A stretch of 64,000 nucleotides of DNA, from positions 372,001-436,000 of the forward strand of contig RXIV01000001.1 in the NCBI GenBank assembly GCA_003989085.1, in the 5' to 3' direction. The position numbers and the translations under genes were made by a program. Shown piece by piece: positions 1-8,224 of the stretch. The notes beneath the pieces are model-generated. The model did not search any database and was not told where the DNA came from. It saw nothing but the letters and a program-made list of their open reading frames with translations. Every line of letters starts with the position of its first letter. The stretch's first letter is position 1. The DNA comes from Candidatus Competibacteraceae bacterium (lineage in GTDB: Bacteria > Pseudomonadota > Gammaproteobacteria > Competibacterales > Competibacteraceae).

Positions 1-63
1 GCAGGCCCGCAAAATCCGCAGGGCGATTTCCCCCCGGTTGGCGATGACCACTTTGTCCAGCAT
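1..63 (-). CDS. accC: Biotin carboxylase AccC, N-terminal fragment (cut by window edge)
   Basis: Only the first 21 codons are in the window. They read MLDKVVIANRGEIALRILRA, the typical N-terminus of the biotin carboxylase subunit of acetyl-CoA carboxylase, with the conserved NRGEIA segment that opens the ATP-grasp fold. The enzyme carboxylates biotin on AccB in the first step of fatty acid synthesis. The ATG lies 7 bases after the accB stop, so the two are co-transcribed as accBC, the normal order in proteobacteria. The identification rests on a short but highly diagnostic stretch; the rest of the gene lies outside the window. Confidence 0.9.
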   Translation of the reverse strand, partial: MLDKVVIANRGEIALRILRAC

Positions 64-70
64 GGCGGGG

Positions 71-544
71 TTATTCAATGATCAGCAGTGGCTGATCGTA
101 TTCAATCGGCTGGCCGATTTCAGCCAGGATGCGGGTCACGGTGCCGGCGCAATCGGCCTCGATCTGGTTGAACATTTTCATCGCCTCAATGATGCAGACC
201 GTCTCGCCAATCGTGACCTGCTGGCCGATTTCGACGAACGGTTTGGAGCCGGGCGCAGCGGAGCGGTAGAAGGTGCCGACCATCGGCGAACGCAGCACAT
301 GGCCCTTGACCGGTTCCGGGACGGCGGGCAAGGCGGCGGGAACCGGCAATGGCGCAGCGGGTAGCGATGGGCCGTAACCGGGCGTTGCCCAGGTCGGTGG
401 CGGCGTCATGCTCGTCGCCGCGCCGCCGTGTGGATGGCGACTGATCCGCACGGAGTCTTCGCCCTCCTTGATCTCGATTTCCGAAATGCCGGAATGCTCC
501 AGCAAGTCAATCAGCTTCTTGATTTTGCGAATATCCATCGGCAT
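71..544 (-). CDS. accB: Biotin carboxyl carrier protein of acetyl-CoA carboxylase
   Basis: This 157-aa protein carries the biotin that shuttles carboxyl groups between AccC and the carboxyltransferase AccAD. The N-terminal part ([19 protein letters not shown]) matches the AccB family. A Pro/Ala-rich linker spans about residues 40-80, and the biotinyl domain at the C-terminus has the EAMKM lysine-biotinylation motif near residue 121. Length is normal for the family. A second ATG two codons downstream (MDIRK) could be the real start. The gene sits 8 bases after aroQ and 7 bases before accC, so an aroQ-accB-accC operon is likely. Confidence 0.97.
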   Translation of the reverse strand: MPMDIRKIKKLIDLLEHSGISEIEIKEGEDSVRISRHPHGGAATSMTPPPTWATPGYGPSLPAAPLPVPAALPAVPEPVKGHVLRSPMVGTFYRSAAPGSKPFVEIGQQVTIGETVCIIEAMKMFNQIEADCAGTVTRILAEIGQPIEYDQPLLIIE

Positions 545-552
545 GACAGCGG

Positions 553-1005
553 CTACCGGCGTGGAGTAGCGAGGTAATGGTCAGCGGCCCGCAGCGCCAG
601 TTCGTAGCCTTGAGCACCAAGGCCGCTGATGATCCCGACCGCGATGTCGGACAGATAAGAATGATGGCGAAACGGTTCGCGGGCAAAGACGTTGGACAAA
701 TGCACCTCGATAAACGGAAGGCCCACGCCGAGCAGGGCGTCACGCAGCGCCACGCTGGTGTGGGTGAAAGCAGCGGGATTGATCAGAATGCAGGCGACGC
801 CTTGCTGACCGGCAGCGTGAATCCGGTCGATCAGGGCGTACTCGGCGTTGCTCTGGAAACAGGTCAGCTCATGCGGCCCCAGGCTCTGGGCCAGCTCCAT
901 GCAACGCTGCTCGATATCGGCGAGAGTGGTCGCGCCGTAGATTCCAGGTTCGCGGGTTCCCAACAGGTTCAGGTTGGGGCCATTCAGCAGCAGCAGTTTT
1001 GCCAT
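553..1005 (-). CDS. aroQ: Type II 3-dehydroquinate dehydratase
   Basis: This 150-aa protein matches the class II dehydroquinase that converts 3-dehydroquinate to 3-dehydroshikimate in the shikimate pathway (cytoplasmic, dodecameric in the family). The N-terminal [16 protein letters not shown] contains the flexible-loop Arg and catalytic Tyr. The substrate-binding segment [19 protein letters not shown] is intact, and the catalytic His lies in the FRHHSYLS segment near residue 108. aroQ immediately upstream of accBC is a common gammaproteobacterial arrangement. The upstream 90 bases contain no recognisable gene; the ribosome-binding site is weak. Confidence 0.96.
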   Translation of the reverse strand: MAKLLLLNGPNLNLLGTREPGIYGATTLADIEQRCMELAQSLGPHELTCFQSNAEYALIDRIHAAGQQGVACILINPAAFTHTSVALRDALLGVGLPFIEVHLSNVFAREPFRHHSYLSDIAVGIISGLGAQGYELALRAADHYLATPRR

Positions 1006-1097
1006 AAGTCAGAAAGTTGTTCACGCCGGCCAAGGGAGGGAGGCGATTTTGCGTGAAGCGCAAGATGTTGTCGATGTGTTCCTGATGTGGGGTTGAA

Positions 1098-1343
1098 TTA
1101 CTCCGCCAACAACGTCCTGATCACCCCAACCACTCGCGCCATCGTCGCATCTGCCGGGGTTTCCCGCCCGACCATGTAGCTCATCAGTAGCGGATCCTGC
1201 ACCTCCAGCAACTCGGCAAACGCCTGTTGTTCCGCCGCTGACGCCGTTGGGTAATATCGCTCCAGATAGCCGAGCGTCAGCAAATCCAGTTCTTTCATGC
1301 CGCGCCGGCAGCGCCAGCGCAATTTGCCAAGTTGTTCATCCAC
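1098..1343 (-). CDS. sdhE: FAD assembly factor SdhE
   Basis: SdhE promotes covalent attachment of FAD to the succinate dehydrogenase flavoprotein. The signature RGMKELD (family motif RGxxE) lies about residues 13-19 and is followed by the usual small helical domain. I chose the GTG at 1341-1343 (VDEQLGKLRW) rather than an upstream in-frame ATG at 1404. It has a GGAG ribosome-binding site 9 bases upstream, it gives the normal family length (81 aa), and the longer version would run through a terminator hairpin at 1361-1393. The gene lies downstream of sdhCDAB, but the terminator between them suggests partial uncoupling. Confidence 0.85.
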   Translation of the reverse strand: MDEQLGKLRWRCRRGMKELDLLTLGYLERYYPTASAAEQQAFAELLEVQDPLLMSYMVGRETPADATMARVVGVIRTLLAE

Positions 1344-1360
1344 GATTTGTATCTCCGCTA

Positions 1361-1393
1361 AAGAAAACCCCTCGCCCGAGCGGGAAAGGGGTT
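1361..1393 (-). terminator. Terminator after sdhCDAB
   Basis: Nested inverted repeats read, on the minus strand, AACCCCT ... AGGGGTT with an inner CCCG/CGGG pair, followed by the T-rich tail TTTTCTTT. It lies 54 bases beyond the sdhB stop and 18 bases before the proposed sdhE start, as expected of a rho-independent terminator or attenuator between the two. Confidence 0.55.
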
Positions 1394-1446
1394 GAGATCG
1401 AAGCACCCCGCGCCCGCCAGCAAGCGTGGGAGGGAAGACGCTGTGA

Positions 1447-2223
1447 TTAGCGCCGTTCCACCATCAGTTTCTTGATTTCCGCAATCGCCTTGGCGGGATT
1501 CAAGCCCTTCGGGCAGGTCTTGGTGCAGTTCATGATGGTGTGGCAGCGATAGAGCCGGAATGGGTCTTCCAGATCATCGAGCCGCTCACCGGTGAACTCG
1601 TCGCGGCTGTCCACGATCCAGCGGTACGCTTGCAACAGGATCGATGGGCCAAGATAGCGTTCGCCATTCCACCAGTAGCTCGGGCAACTGGTCGAGCAGC
1701 AGGCGCACAGGATGCACTCATACAGCCCGTCCAGCTTGGCCCGGTCTTCCTTGGATTGCAGCCGCTCACGTTCCGGCGGCGGGGTGGCCGATTGCAGCCA
1801 GGGCTTGATCGAGGCGTACTGGGCGTAGAAGTGGGTCAGGTCCGGCACCAGATCCTTGACCACCGCCATGTGCGGCAACGGGTAAATCTTGACCTCGCCG
1901 GATACATCCTCAATCGCCTTGGTGCAAGCCAGGGTGTTGGTGCCGTCGATGTTCATCGCGCAGGAGCCGCACACACCCTCGCGGCAGGAACGCCGGAAAG
2001 TCAGTGTCGGGTCAATCTCATTTTTGATCTTGAGCAGCGCGTCCAGAATCATCGGCCCGCAGGCCGCCAGATCGAGTTCGTAGCTATCCATGCGCGGGTT
2101 TTCGCCGCTGTCCGGGTCCCAGCGGTAAATCTGGAAGCGCCGGACATTCTTGGCGCCGGCCCCGGCATAGTAGGTCTTGCCCTTGCCGATGATGGAATTG
2201 GGCGGAAGATTAAATTGAGCCAT
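1447..2223 (-). CDS. sdhB: Succinate dehydrogenase iron-sulfur subunit
   Basis: SdhB passes electrons from FAD in SdhA to quinone at the SdhCD anchor through three Fe-S clusters. The [2Fe-2S] ligands lie in [15 protein letters not shown] plus a downstream Cys (LACTK). The C-terminal ferredoxin-like part has [12 protein letters not shown] and [17 protein letters not shown] for the [4Fe-4S] and [3Fe-4S] clusters. The start MAQFNLP (258 aa) follows a GGAAG ribosome-binding site in the 16 bases after the sdhA stop; an upstream ATG inside sdhA is rejected. The predicted N-terminus is somewhat longer than in E. coli SdhB. Confidence 0.97.
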   Translation of the reverse strand: MAQFNLPPNSIIGKGKTYYAGAGAKNVRRFQIYRWDPDSGENPRMDSYELDLAACGPMILDALLKIKNEIDPTLTFRRSCREGVCGSCAMNIDGTNTLACTKAIEDVSGEVKIYPLPHMAVVKDLVPDLTHFYAQYASIKPWLQSATPPPERERLQSKEDRAKLDGLYECILCACCSTSCPSYWWNGERYLGPSILLQAYRWIVDSRDEFTGERLDDLEDPFRLYRCHTIMNCTKTCPKGLNPAKAIAEIKKLMVERR

Positions 2224-2239
2224 TAGCGTCTTCCTTCTC

Positions 2240-4030
2240 TCAGTAAGTGCGCTTCTTGGGCGGAATGTAGTCCACCTCATTGGTCAGCGTGTAGGTATGG
2301 ACCGGGCGGTAGTCAATGGTGACTTCGCTCTTCGGCCCCAGCCACGCCAGGGTGTGTTTCATCCAGCCTTCGTCGTTGCGATCCGGATAGTCTTCGCGGG
2401 CATGAGCGCCGCGACTTTCGGGCCGGTTGATCGCCGATTTGATCGAGACCATCGCACAACCAAGCAGGTTGTCCAGTTCCAGCGTCTCCACCAGATCAGA
2501 GTTCCAGACCAGACTGCGGTCGCTGACGCCAATGTGGTCAAAGCCAGCATGGACTTCTTCCAGCAGTTGGATGCCTTCGGCCATCGACTCACCGGTGCGG
2601 AACACCGCCGCGTGATTCTGCATGGTGCGCTGCATCCGCATCCGCAGGCTGGCGGTCGGATTTTCGCCCTTGGCGTTACGCAATCCGTCGAAACGGGCCA
2701 GGATTTTATCGACCGCAGCTTTCGGGGTGGCTGGGTGGGCGCTGTTAGGCTTGATCGATGCGGCGCAGCGGTTGGCGGCGGCGCGACCAAAGACCACGAT
2801 GTCAAGCAGCGAGTTGGATCCCAGCCGGTTGGCGCCATGCACCGACACACAGGCGGCCTCACCAATCGCCATTAGACCGGGAACGACGGAATCGGGATTG
2901 CCATCCTTGAGAATCACCACTTCGCCGTGATAGTTGGTGGGGATGCCGCCCATGTTGTAATGCACGGTCGGCAGCACCGGCGCCGGTTCCTTGGTCACAT
3001 CGACCCCGGCGAAAATCCGGGCGGTTTCAGCAATACCGGGCAGCCGCTCGTTGATCACGTCCGCGCCCAGATGCTCCAGATGCAGATAGATATGATCCTT
3101 GTGTTCGCCAACCCCGCGCCCTTCGCGGATTTCGATGGTCATCGACCGGCTAACCACGTCACGGGAGGCCAGGTCTTTGGCGTTCGGCGCGTAGCGCTCC
3201 ATGAACCGATCCCCGTTGGAATTGGTCAGGTAGCCGCCTTCGCCGCGACAGCCTTCGGTCATCAAACAGCCGGAGCCGTAAATGCCGGTGGGATGGAACT
3301 GGGTGAACTCCATGTCCTGCAACGGCAAACCAGCCCGCAGCACCATGCCGTTGCCGTCGCCGGTGCAGGTGTGGGCCGAGGTCGCCGAGAAGTAAGCGCG
3401 GCCATAACCGCCGGTCGCCAGCACGGTTTGATGTGCGCGGAACAAGTGCAGCGTACCCTCGGCCAAGTCCCAGGCCACGACGCCACGGCAGGTGCCGCTG
3501 TCATCCATGATCAAGTCCAGCGCGAAGTATTCGATGAAAAACTCGGCGTCATGCCGCAGCGCCTGCTGGTACAGGGTGTGCAAAATGGCATGGCCGGTGC
3601 GGTCAGCAGCGGCGCAGGTGCGCTGGGCGGTGCCTTCGCCGTAGTTGGTGGTCATCCCGCCGAATGGGCGCTGATAAATCTTGCCTTCCTCGGTGCGTGA
3701 GAACGGGACGCCGTAATGCTCCAGTTCAATGACCGCCGGCATGGCCTCACGGCACATATATTCAATCGCGTCCTGATCGCCGAGCCAGTCAGATCCTTTG
3801 ACCGTGTCGTACATGTGCCACTGCCACAGATCCTGGCCCATGTTGCCGAGCGCCGCCGACATCCCGCCTTGCGCGGCGACGGTGTGGCTGCGGGTGGGGA
3901 ATACTTTAGTCAGGCAGGCGGTTTTCAGCCCTTTTTGCGCCATGCCAAAGGTGGCTCGCAGCCCGGCGCCGCCGGCCCCGACCACTATGACATCGTAATT
4001 ATGTTCAATTAGTTGGTATGCGTTGGACAT
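2240..4030 (-). CDS. sdhA: Succinate dehydrogenase flavoprotein subunit
   Basis: This 596-aa catalytic subunit of respiratory complex II oxidises succinate to fumarate. The N-terminal dinucleotide-binding motif GAGGAGLRA (about residues 18-26) is followed by SHTVAAQGG, whose His carries the covalent FAD. The substrate-binding HPTGIYG segment and the [13 protein letters not shown] motif are intact. It lies between sdhD (7 bases upstream) and sdhB (16 bases downstream). Length is normal and there is no sign of damage. Confidence 0.98.
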   Translation of the reverse strand: MSNAYQLIEHNYDVIVVGAGGAGLRATFGMAQKGLKTACLTKVFPTRSHTVAAQGGMSAALGNMGQDLWQWHMYDTVKGSDWLGDQDAIEYMCREAMPAVIELEHYGVPFSRTEEGKIYQRPFGGMTTNYGEGTAQRTCAAADRTGHAILHTLYQQALRHDAEFFIEYFALDLIMDDSGTCRGVVAWDLAEGTLHLFRAHQTVLATGGYGRAYFSATSAHTCTGDGNGMVLRAGLPLQDMEFTQFHPTGIYGSGCLMTEGCRGEGGYLTNSNGDRFMERYAPNAKDLASRDVVSRSMTIEIREGRGVGEHKDHIYLHLEHLGADVINERLPGIAETARIFAGVDVTKEPAPVLPTVHYNMGGIPTNYHGEVVILKDGNPDSVVPGLMAIGEAACVSVHGANRLGSNSLLDIVVFGRAAANRCAASIKPNSAHPATPKAAVDKILARFDGLRNAKGENPTASLRMRMQRTMQNHAAVFRTGESMAEGIQLLEEVHAGFDHIGVSDRSLVWNSDLVETLELDNLLGCAMVSIKSAINRPESRGAHAREDYPDRNDEGWMKHTLAWLGPKSEVTIDYRPVHTYTLTNEVDYIPPKKRTY

Positions 4031-4036
4031 GAAACC

Positions 4037-4417
4037 TCAGCCTCCCAGTGCGACCTTAAGTACGGCGATGACGGAAATGGCGCCCAGCACGAACAACACA
4101 AATTGTGTTACCAGCAGCGCGGCGACCTTGGCGCCTTCTGGTCGGACATAATCTTCGTAGATGACCTGCATGCCGAGGCTGGCGTGATAGAACGTAGCGA
4201 CCAGCAAGGTCGCCATCAGCCCGGCCCGGATCGGATTACTGAGCCATTGCTGGAACGTAGCGTAATCAGCGTGAGAGATGGCGAGCAGGGAAATAACGAA
4301 CCATAGGGTCAGTGGGATCAGGATAACGGCGGTCACACGCTGCAACCACCAGTGATGGGTGCCGTCTTTAGCGGCGCCCAAGCCGCGAACGCGGGCGAGC
4401 GGGGTGCGGATGCTCAT
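4037..4417 (-). CDS. sdhD: Succinate dehydrogenase membrane anchor subunit SdhD
   Basis: This 126-aa hydrophobic protein has three predicted membrane helices (about residues 30-48, 66-84 and 100-122). The conserved GTHHWWLQRVTAV entry to helix 1 and FYHASLGMQVIYEDYV, with the presumed haem-ligand His and the quinone-site Tyr-Glu-Asp region, identify it as SdhD. It lies between sdhC and sdhA within the operon. Short anchor subunits diverge quickly; the assignment is supported by position and by these motifs. Confidence 0.94.
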   Translation of the reverse strand: MSIRTPLARVRGLGAAKDGTHHWWLQRVTAVILIPLTLWFVISLLAISHADYATFQQWLSNPIRAGLMATLLVATFYHASLGMQVIYEDYVRPEGAKVAALLVTQFVLFVLGAISVIAVLKVALGG

Positions 4418-4429
4418 AAATTATGCTCC

Positions 4430-4819
4430 TCAGGGCGCGGCGATTAGCCAGCACAGGAAGGTCAGAAGGATGGACGACCACACCACCCACCAGCCGGATT
4501 TGGTTGCCTGATCCAGTTCAAAGCCGTAGCCGGCGTCCCAGAACAGATGGCGGATGCCGTTGGCGAGGTGATAGAACAGCGCCCAAGTCCACAGGAACAA
4601 TAATAATTGCCCCAGCATCGATCCCAGCGCTGATTGGGCGCTTTCATAGAAACCGGGTCCCCGCGCCGCCCAAACCAGCCAGTACACCAGAAGCAGGGTT
4701 CCCGCTACCAGTGCGGCGCCGGTGGCGCGGTGAGTGATGGACAGGATCGAGGTCATTTGTGGTTTGTAGTAAGGGCCGATCATGAACGGCGATAGTGGCC
4801 GCTTATTGGCTGTTGACAT
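4430..4819 (-). CDS. sdhC: Succinate dehydrogenase cytochrome b556 subunit SdhC
   Basis: This 129-aa protein has three membrane helices. It carries the SdhC hallmark SILSITHRATG, whose Ser and Arg line the quinone site, and FYHLANGIRHLFWD, which holds the haem b ligand His. The start MSTANKRPLSP follows an AGGAG ribosome-binding site; an in-frame ATG seven codons upstream lies inside that site and is rejected. It is the first gene of sdhCDAB, with about 80 bases of upstream sequence before the terminator of the DUF1674 gene. The operon promoter is probably there, but I see no convincing -35/-10 pair. Confidence 0.95.
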   Translation of the reverse strand: MSTANKRPLSPFMIGPYYKPQMTSILSITHRATGAALVAGTLLLVYWLVWAARGPGFYESAQSALGSMLGQLLLFLWTWALFYHLANGIRHLFWDAGYGFELDQATKSGWWVVWSSILLTFLCWLIAAP

Positions 4820-4899
4820 ACGTTTCTCCTCATTTTTCAAGACACGGTGGCGAAAATCAGAACCTGCTCTTTATTGTGCGCTGCAAAATCTTGGGCTGC

Positions 4900-4928
4900 A
4901 AAAAACCTCCGGGGCGAAAGACCGGAGA
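4900..4928 (-). terminator. Rho-independent terminator after DUF1674 gene
   Basis: On the minus strand CTCCGG, a 9-base loop and CCGGAG are followed by six T's. It is 40 bases after the DUF1674 stop and upstream of sdhC, so the two units are probably transcribed separately. Confidence 0.75.
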
Positions 4929-4967
4929 GCCGGAAACAGATTGTGGGAACAACAGACCAGTGGGAGT

Positions 4968-5129
4968 TTAGAAGTCGATGCAACGCCCAGCTTTTTCCCA
5001 ATCACCATAGCGGGTAGGTTCAGGGCCTTTGGGACCACCGTATTCCTTAGGGCGCTGGGGGGGCGGATCGGCTTCGGGTGGCGGGTCAGGAGGGGTGGCG
5101 GGCAACGACTGCGGATCATGCGGATTCAT
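4968..5129 (-). CDS. DUF1674 protein, SDHAF4-like succinate dehydrogenase assembly factor
   Basis: This short 53-aa gene starts with MNPHDPQSLPATPP, has a Pro/Asp-rich N-terminus, and ends in the family signature EYGGPKGPEPTRYGDW followed by EKAGRCIDF. That C-terminal block is the conserved core of the DUF1674 family, which includes mitochondrial SDHAF4, a chaperone that binds free flavinylated SdhA. Its place directly upstream of sdhCDAB and in the same orientation fits this role. Length is typical of bacterial members. The ribosome-binding site is weak (GAGAAT). The function in bacteria is inferred from family and context. Confidence 0.88.
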   Translation of the reverse strand: MNPHDPQSLPATPPDPPPEADPPPQRPKEYGGPKGPEPTRYGDWEKAGRCIDF

Positions 5130-5368
5130 TGCTGATTCTCATTGTTTGGATGCAGGAATGGCGGCAGGCCACCATCCCGGTCCCACAGGTGAAGGGAACG
5201 CCGGGGAGTAGTGAGAAATGGGCCGCTGTGGCGGTGCGCCCCCGGTGGGTTATAGCGCGGTATTATGCCGTTCACGCCCTCTGATCGCAATGAATCCGTA
5301 CCCGATCAAGGGTTTTATCTTGAGGCGGACGCCGGGATTGCCATTGGCAAAACCTGATGGAGTTCAAA

Positions 5369-6415
5369 ATGATGAATACAGAATGGGGTGATTTCCCCCG
5401 AGCGGCTGAACACGGTGGCAACCTGGAACCGGAGTTGCGGGTAGTGGCGGACGATGTGTTATGCAGCACATTGTCTCATCACGGGCTGGTTGTGGTGCGA
5501 GGTCCTGATGCTGATCAGTTCCTGCAAGGCCAGCTGACCTGCGATGTCCGGGAAGTGACCTTGGAACGCAGTCTACTCGGTGCGTACTGTTCACCCAAGG
5601 GTCGGGCGCTGGCCTGCTTCCGGCTGTTCCGGCGCAACGATGGGCTGTATCTGGAATTACCCCGTGATCTGGTGTCACCGACCCTGGCCCGGCTGAGTAA
5701 ATATGTATTGCGGGCCAAGGTGACGCTGGAAGACGCTAGTGATCATCTGGTGTGCCTTGGCATTGCCGGCCCGAATGCCGCTTCGCTGGCGCTGGAACGA
5801 TTGGACGAAATCCCAGAAACGGTGAATGGGGTATTGCATAGCGCGGAAGAAGAATCCGCCCTCACCGTGATCCGCTTGCCTGGAGCGATACCGCGCTTTG
5901 AACTGTATGGCACTGCATCCAAGGTGCATGCGCTGTGGAATGTCCGCGATGAGCGGCTCAGGTTCACCACCGGGATTGAGCCGTGGCAAGCGTTGGAGAT
6001 TCTGGCGGGAATCCCGGCAGTGTATCCTGAAACGGTGGACGCTTTCGTGCCGCAGATGCTTAACCTGGACCTGCTGGGCGGGATCAGTTTTCAGAAAGGT
6101 TGCTATACCGGGCAGGAAATCGTGGCACGCACCCATTATTTGGGCAAGCTTAAACGGCGGATGTATTTGGCGCGCGTGGAGAATCCAATGCCGCCCAAGC
6201 CCGGCGATCCGCTGTTTTCGCCGCAGGCCGACACCAGTCAAAGCGCTGGACAACTGGCCGATGCCTGCCGTCATCCTGATGGGGGTTACGTGGTACTGGC
6301 TGTTGCGTTGATCAACAGTGCGGAACACGGAACACTACATTTAATCAGCACCGACGGGCCGGTATTGCGGTTGGAAGCATTGCCATACGGATTCGGGACG
6401 GCGGTTTCTCACTGA
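5369..6415 (+). CDS. ygfZ: Folate-binding tRNA-modifying/Fe-S repair protein YgfZ
   Basis: This protein of about 349 aa belongs to the YgfZ/GcvT-like family, which uses tetrahydrofolate and helps maintain certain Fe-S enzymes such as MiaB. The diagnostic KGCYTGQEIVARTHYLGKLK lies at about residues 245-264, and the N-terminal VRGPDADQFLQGQLTCDV is also typical. An ATG at 5357 is possible, but GGAG lies 6 bases before the ATG at 5369, so I prefer that start (5372 also fits). It is monocistronic or leads into the flavoprotein 30 bases downstream. Co-location with sdh, an Fe-S enzyme, may be incidental. Confidence 0.93.
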   Translation: MMNTEWGDFPRAAEHGGNLEPELRVVADDVLCSTLSHHGLVVVRGPDADQFLQGQLTCDVREVTLERSLLGAYCSPKGRALACFRLFRRNDGLYLELPRDLVSPTLARLSKYVLRAKVTLEDASDHLVCLGIAGPNAASLALERLDEIPETVNGVLHSAEEESALTVIRLPGAIPRFELYGTASKVHALWNVRDERLRFTTGIEPWQALEILAGIPAVYPETVDAFVPQMLNLDLLGGISFQKGCYTGQEIVARTHYLGKLKRRMYLARVENPMPPKPGDPLFSPQADTSQSAGQLADACRHPDGGYVVLAVALINSAEHGTLHLISTDGPVLRLEALPYGFGTAVSH

Positions 6416-6444
6416 CTTCTGATCAACGGGGGATTTGAAACACA

Positions 6445-7572
6445 ATGAGCTGGCCCAACACGCGACTGACTGAGCGACTTGGTATTCGTTATCCCATTGT
6501 CCAGGCGCCGATAGACAGCAGCCCCAATGCTCCGGGGCTAGTCGCGGCGGTAGCTAACGCAGGTGGTCTGGGATCGCTGGCTGGCGGTGCGATGCAACCG
6601 GCGCAATTACACACCGCCATCGCCGAAGTGCGCGCACTCACTGACTGTCCCTTCGCGGTTAATCTGACAGTAGCCAGCCCGGCCCGGATCGATCCAGGCC
6701 GCATCACCCGCGCTTGTGAACTACTGGCTCCCTATCATGCTGAATTGGGATTGTCGCCGGAACCGCGAGAACCGCCAGAGCAACCAGATTTTGACGAACA
6801 ACTGGATGTCATTTTGGAGAATCGGATTACGGTGCTGAGTTTCAGCTTCGGCGTACCGGATGTCAGCTACCTGGCGCTGTTACGCGAAGCCGGCATCACC
6901 ATCATGGCGACCGCTACCCACCTGCTGGAAGCCATTGTGCTGGAGGAAAGCGGAGTCGATTTCATCGTGGCCCAAGGCGCCGAAGCGGGCGGTCATCGTG
7001 GCGCGTTTATTGGTCATCCCGAACAGGGCTTGGTCGGGACTATGACCTTGACGCCCTTGCTGGCTAAATATGTAGCGACGCCGATTATCGCAGCCGGTGG
7101 GATTATGGATGGGCGCGGCATCGCCGCCGCCCGGATGCTAGGCGCGGTCGGCGTGCAGATGGGTACGGCCTTTCTGGCTTGTCCAGAAAGTGGTGCTCAT
7201 CCCGCCCATAAAGCGCTGCTGCGTCAAGGTAGCGAAATCGCCACGATTTTGAGTCGGGCCTTCACTGGCCGTTGTGGTCGAGTCTTGCGTAACCGGCTGA
7301 CCACAGAGTTGCAAGCGCACGAAGCGGAGTGGCCCTGTTTTCCGGTGCAACTATCCCTGACCCAGGACTTGCAGCGGACTGCCGCTGACCAGAGCCTAAC
7401 CGATTTCATGGCGTTGTGGGCCGGTCAAGGTTGCCATCTCTGCGAAGATCGTCCAGCGGCGGATCTGATCGCAACTTGGGCCGAGCAGGCAGCGACCTTG
7501 TTGGGCGGGAGCAAACCCCAGGAACCGATCCGAACGGTGGACGAACTGCCCGATCCAGCAAGTTTGATTTAA
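6445..7572 (+). CDS. Nitronate monooxygenase-like FMN oxidoreductase
   Basis: This 375-aa TIM-barrel flavoprotein belongs to the nitronate monooxygenase (2-nitropropane dioxygenase) family. The start MSWPNTRLTERLGIRYPIVQ, GGLGSLAGG, VAQGAEAGGHRG (FMN-phosphate loop and proposed catalytic His) and IIAAGGIMDGRGIAAARMLGA are all family features. Members oxidise nitronates such as propionate-3-nitronate, but some act on other substrates (for example FabK-like reductases), so the substrate is uncertain. A GGGGGA site lies 12 bases before the ATG. It converges with ampD. Confidence 0.85.
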   Translation: MSWPNTRLTERLGIRYPIVQAPIDSSPNAPGLVAAVANAGGLGSLAGGAMQPAQLHTAIAEVRALTDCPFAVNLTVASPARIDPGRITRACELLAPYHAELGLSPEPREPPEQPDFDEQLDVILENRITVLSFSFGVPDVSYLALLREAGITIMATATHLLEAIVLEESGVDFIVAQGAEAGGHRGAFIGHPEQGLVGTMTLTPLLAKYVATPIIAAGGIMDGRGIAAARMLGAVGVQMGTAFLACPESGAHPAHKALLRQGSEIATILSRAFTGRCGRVLRNRLTTELQAHEAEWPCFPVQLSLTQDLQRTAADQSLTDFMALWAGQGCHLCEDRPAADLIATWAEQAATLLGGSKPQEPIRTVDELPDPASLI

Positions 7573-7669
7573 CGGCTTGAACGGCTCGGTGATTTTCCAA
7601 CGGAAAACCTGGAAGGAAACGGCGTTGGAATGCGGTTGGGGCGCATTGAGCTTCGGCCTTTAGACGTTC

Positions 7670-8218
7670 TCAACCCAGCAGCCGGCGCAAGCGCACCCAA
7701 TCAAACGCTGGTCCTGGATCGGTCTTGCGTCCCGGCGCGATGTCGGCATGACCGGCTAACCGTTCTGGGTGAATGGCTGGATAGGCTTGTCGCAGCGCCG
7801 GAATAACCGCCGCCAGCCGCTGATACTGATGGTCAGTGTAGGGAACCCGATCGACACCTTCCAGTTCGATACCGATGCCGAAATCATTGCAACGGGACCG
7901 ACCCGCGTATTCTGAAACGCCCGCGTGCCAGGCCCGGCGCTGAAATGGCGTGTATTGGGTCAAATCGCCATCCCGGCGAATCAGTAGATGGGCAGAGACC
8001 CGCAAACTGGCGATGGTTTGAAAATAGGGATGGGCGGCGGGATCGAGCGTATTGGTGAACAGCGCGTCAATCCATGGTCCGCCGAACTGACCAGGCGGCA
8101 GGCTGATGCCGTGAATCACGATCAGATCGATGTCCATCCCGGCGGGACGCTCGTCGCAGTTCGGCGAGGGCAGGTAGCGCGCTGCATCCAGCAGCCCGGT
8201 GACCGGATCGACGCGCAT
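7670..8218 (-). CDS. ampD: 1,6-anhydro-N-acetylmuramyl-L-alanine amidase AmpD
   Basis: AmpD is a cytoplasmic zinc amidase that removes the stem peptide from anhydromuropeptides during cell-wall recycling. The 182-aa protein shows the zinc ligands of the amidase-2 fold: His in VIHGISLP, His in LAGHADIAPGRKTDPGP, and the Asp of the KTDPG motif. RAWHAGVSEYAGRSRCNDF is the AmpD-specific substrate loop. Length is normal. It starts 6 bases after the stop of the large signalling protein upstream and may be co-transcribed with it. Confidence 0.95.
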   Translation of the reverse strand: MRVDPVTGLLDAARYLPSPNCDERPAGMDIDLIVIHGISLPPGQFGGPWIDALFTNTLDPAAHPYFQTIASLRVSAHLLIRRDGDLTQYTPFQRRAWHAGVSEYAGRSRCNDFGIGIELEGVDRVPYTDHQYQRLAAVIPALRQAYPAIHPERLAGHADIAPGRKTDPGPAFDWVRLRRLLG

Positions 8219-8224
8219 CGCCGC

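Noticed and set aside
38..364. Plus-strand ORF opposite accB
   Set aside because: Antisense to accB; no support.
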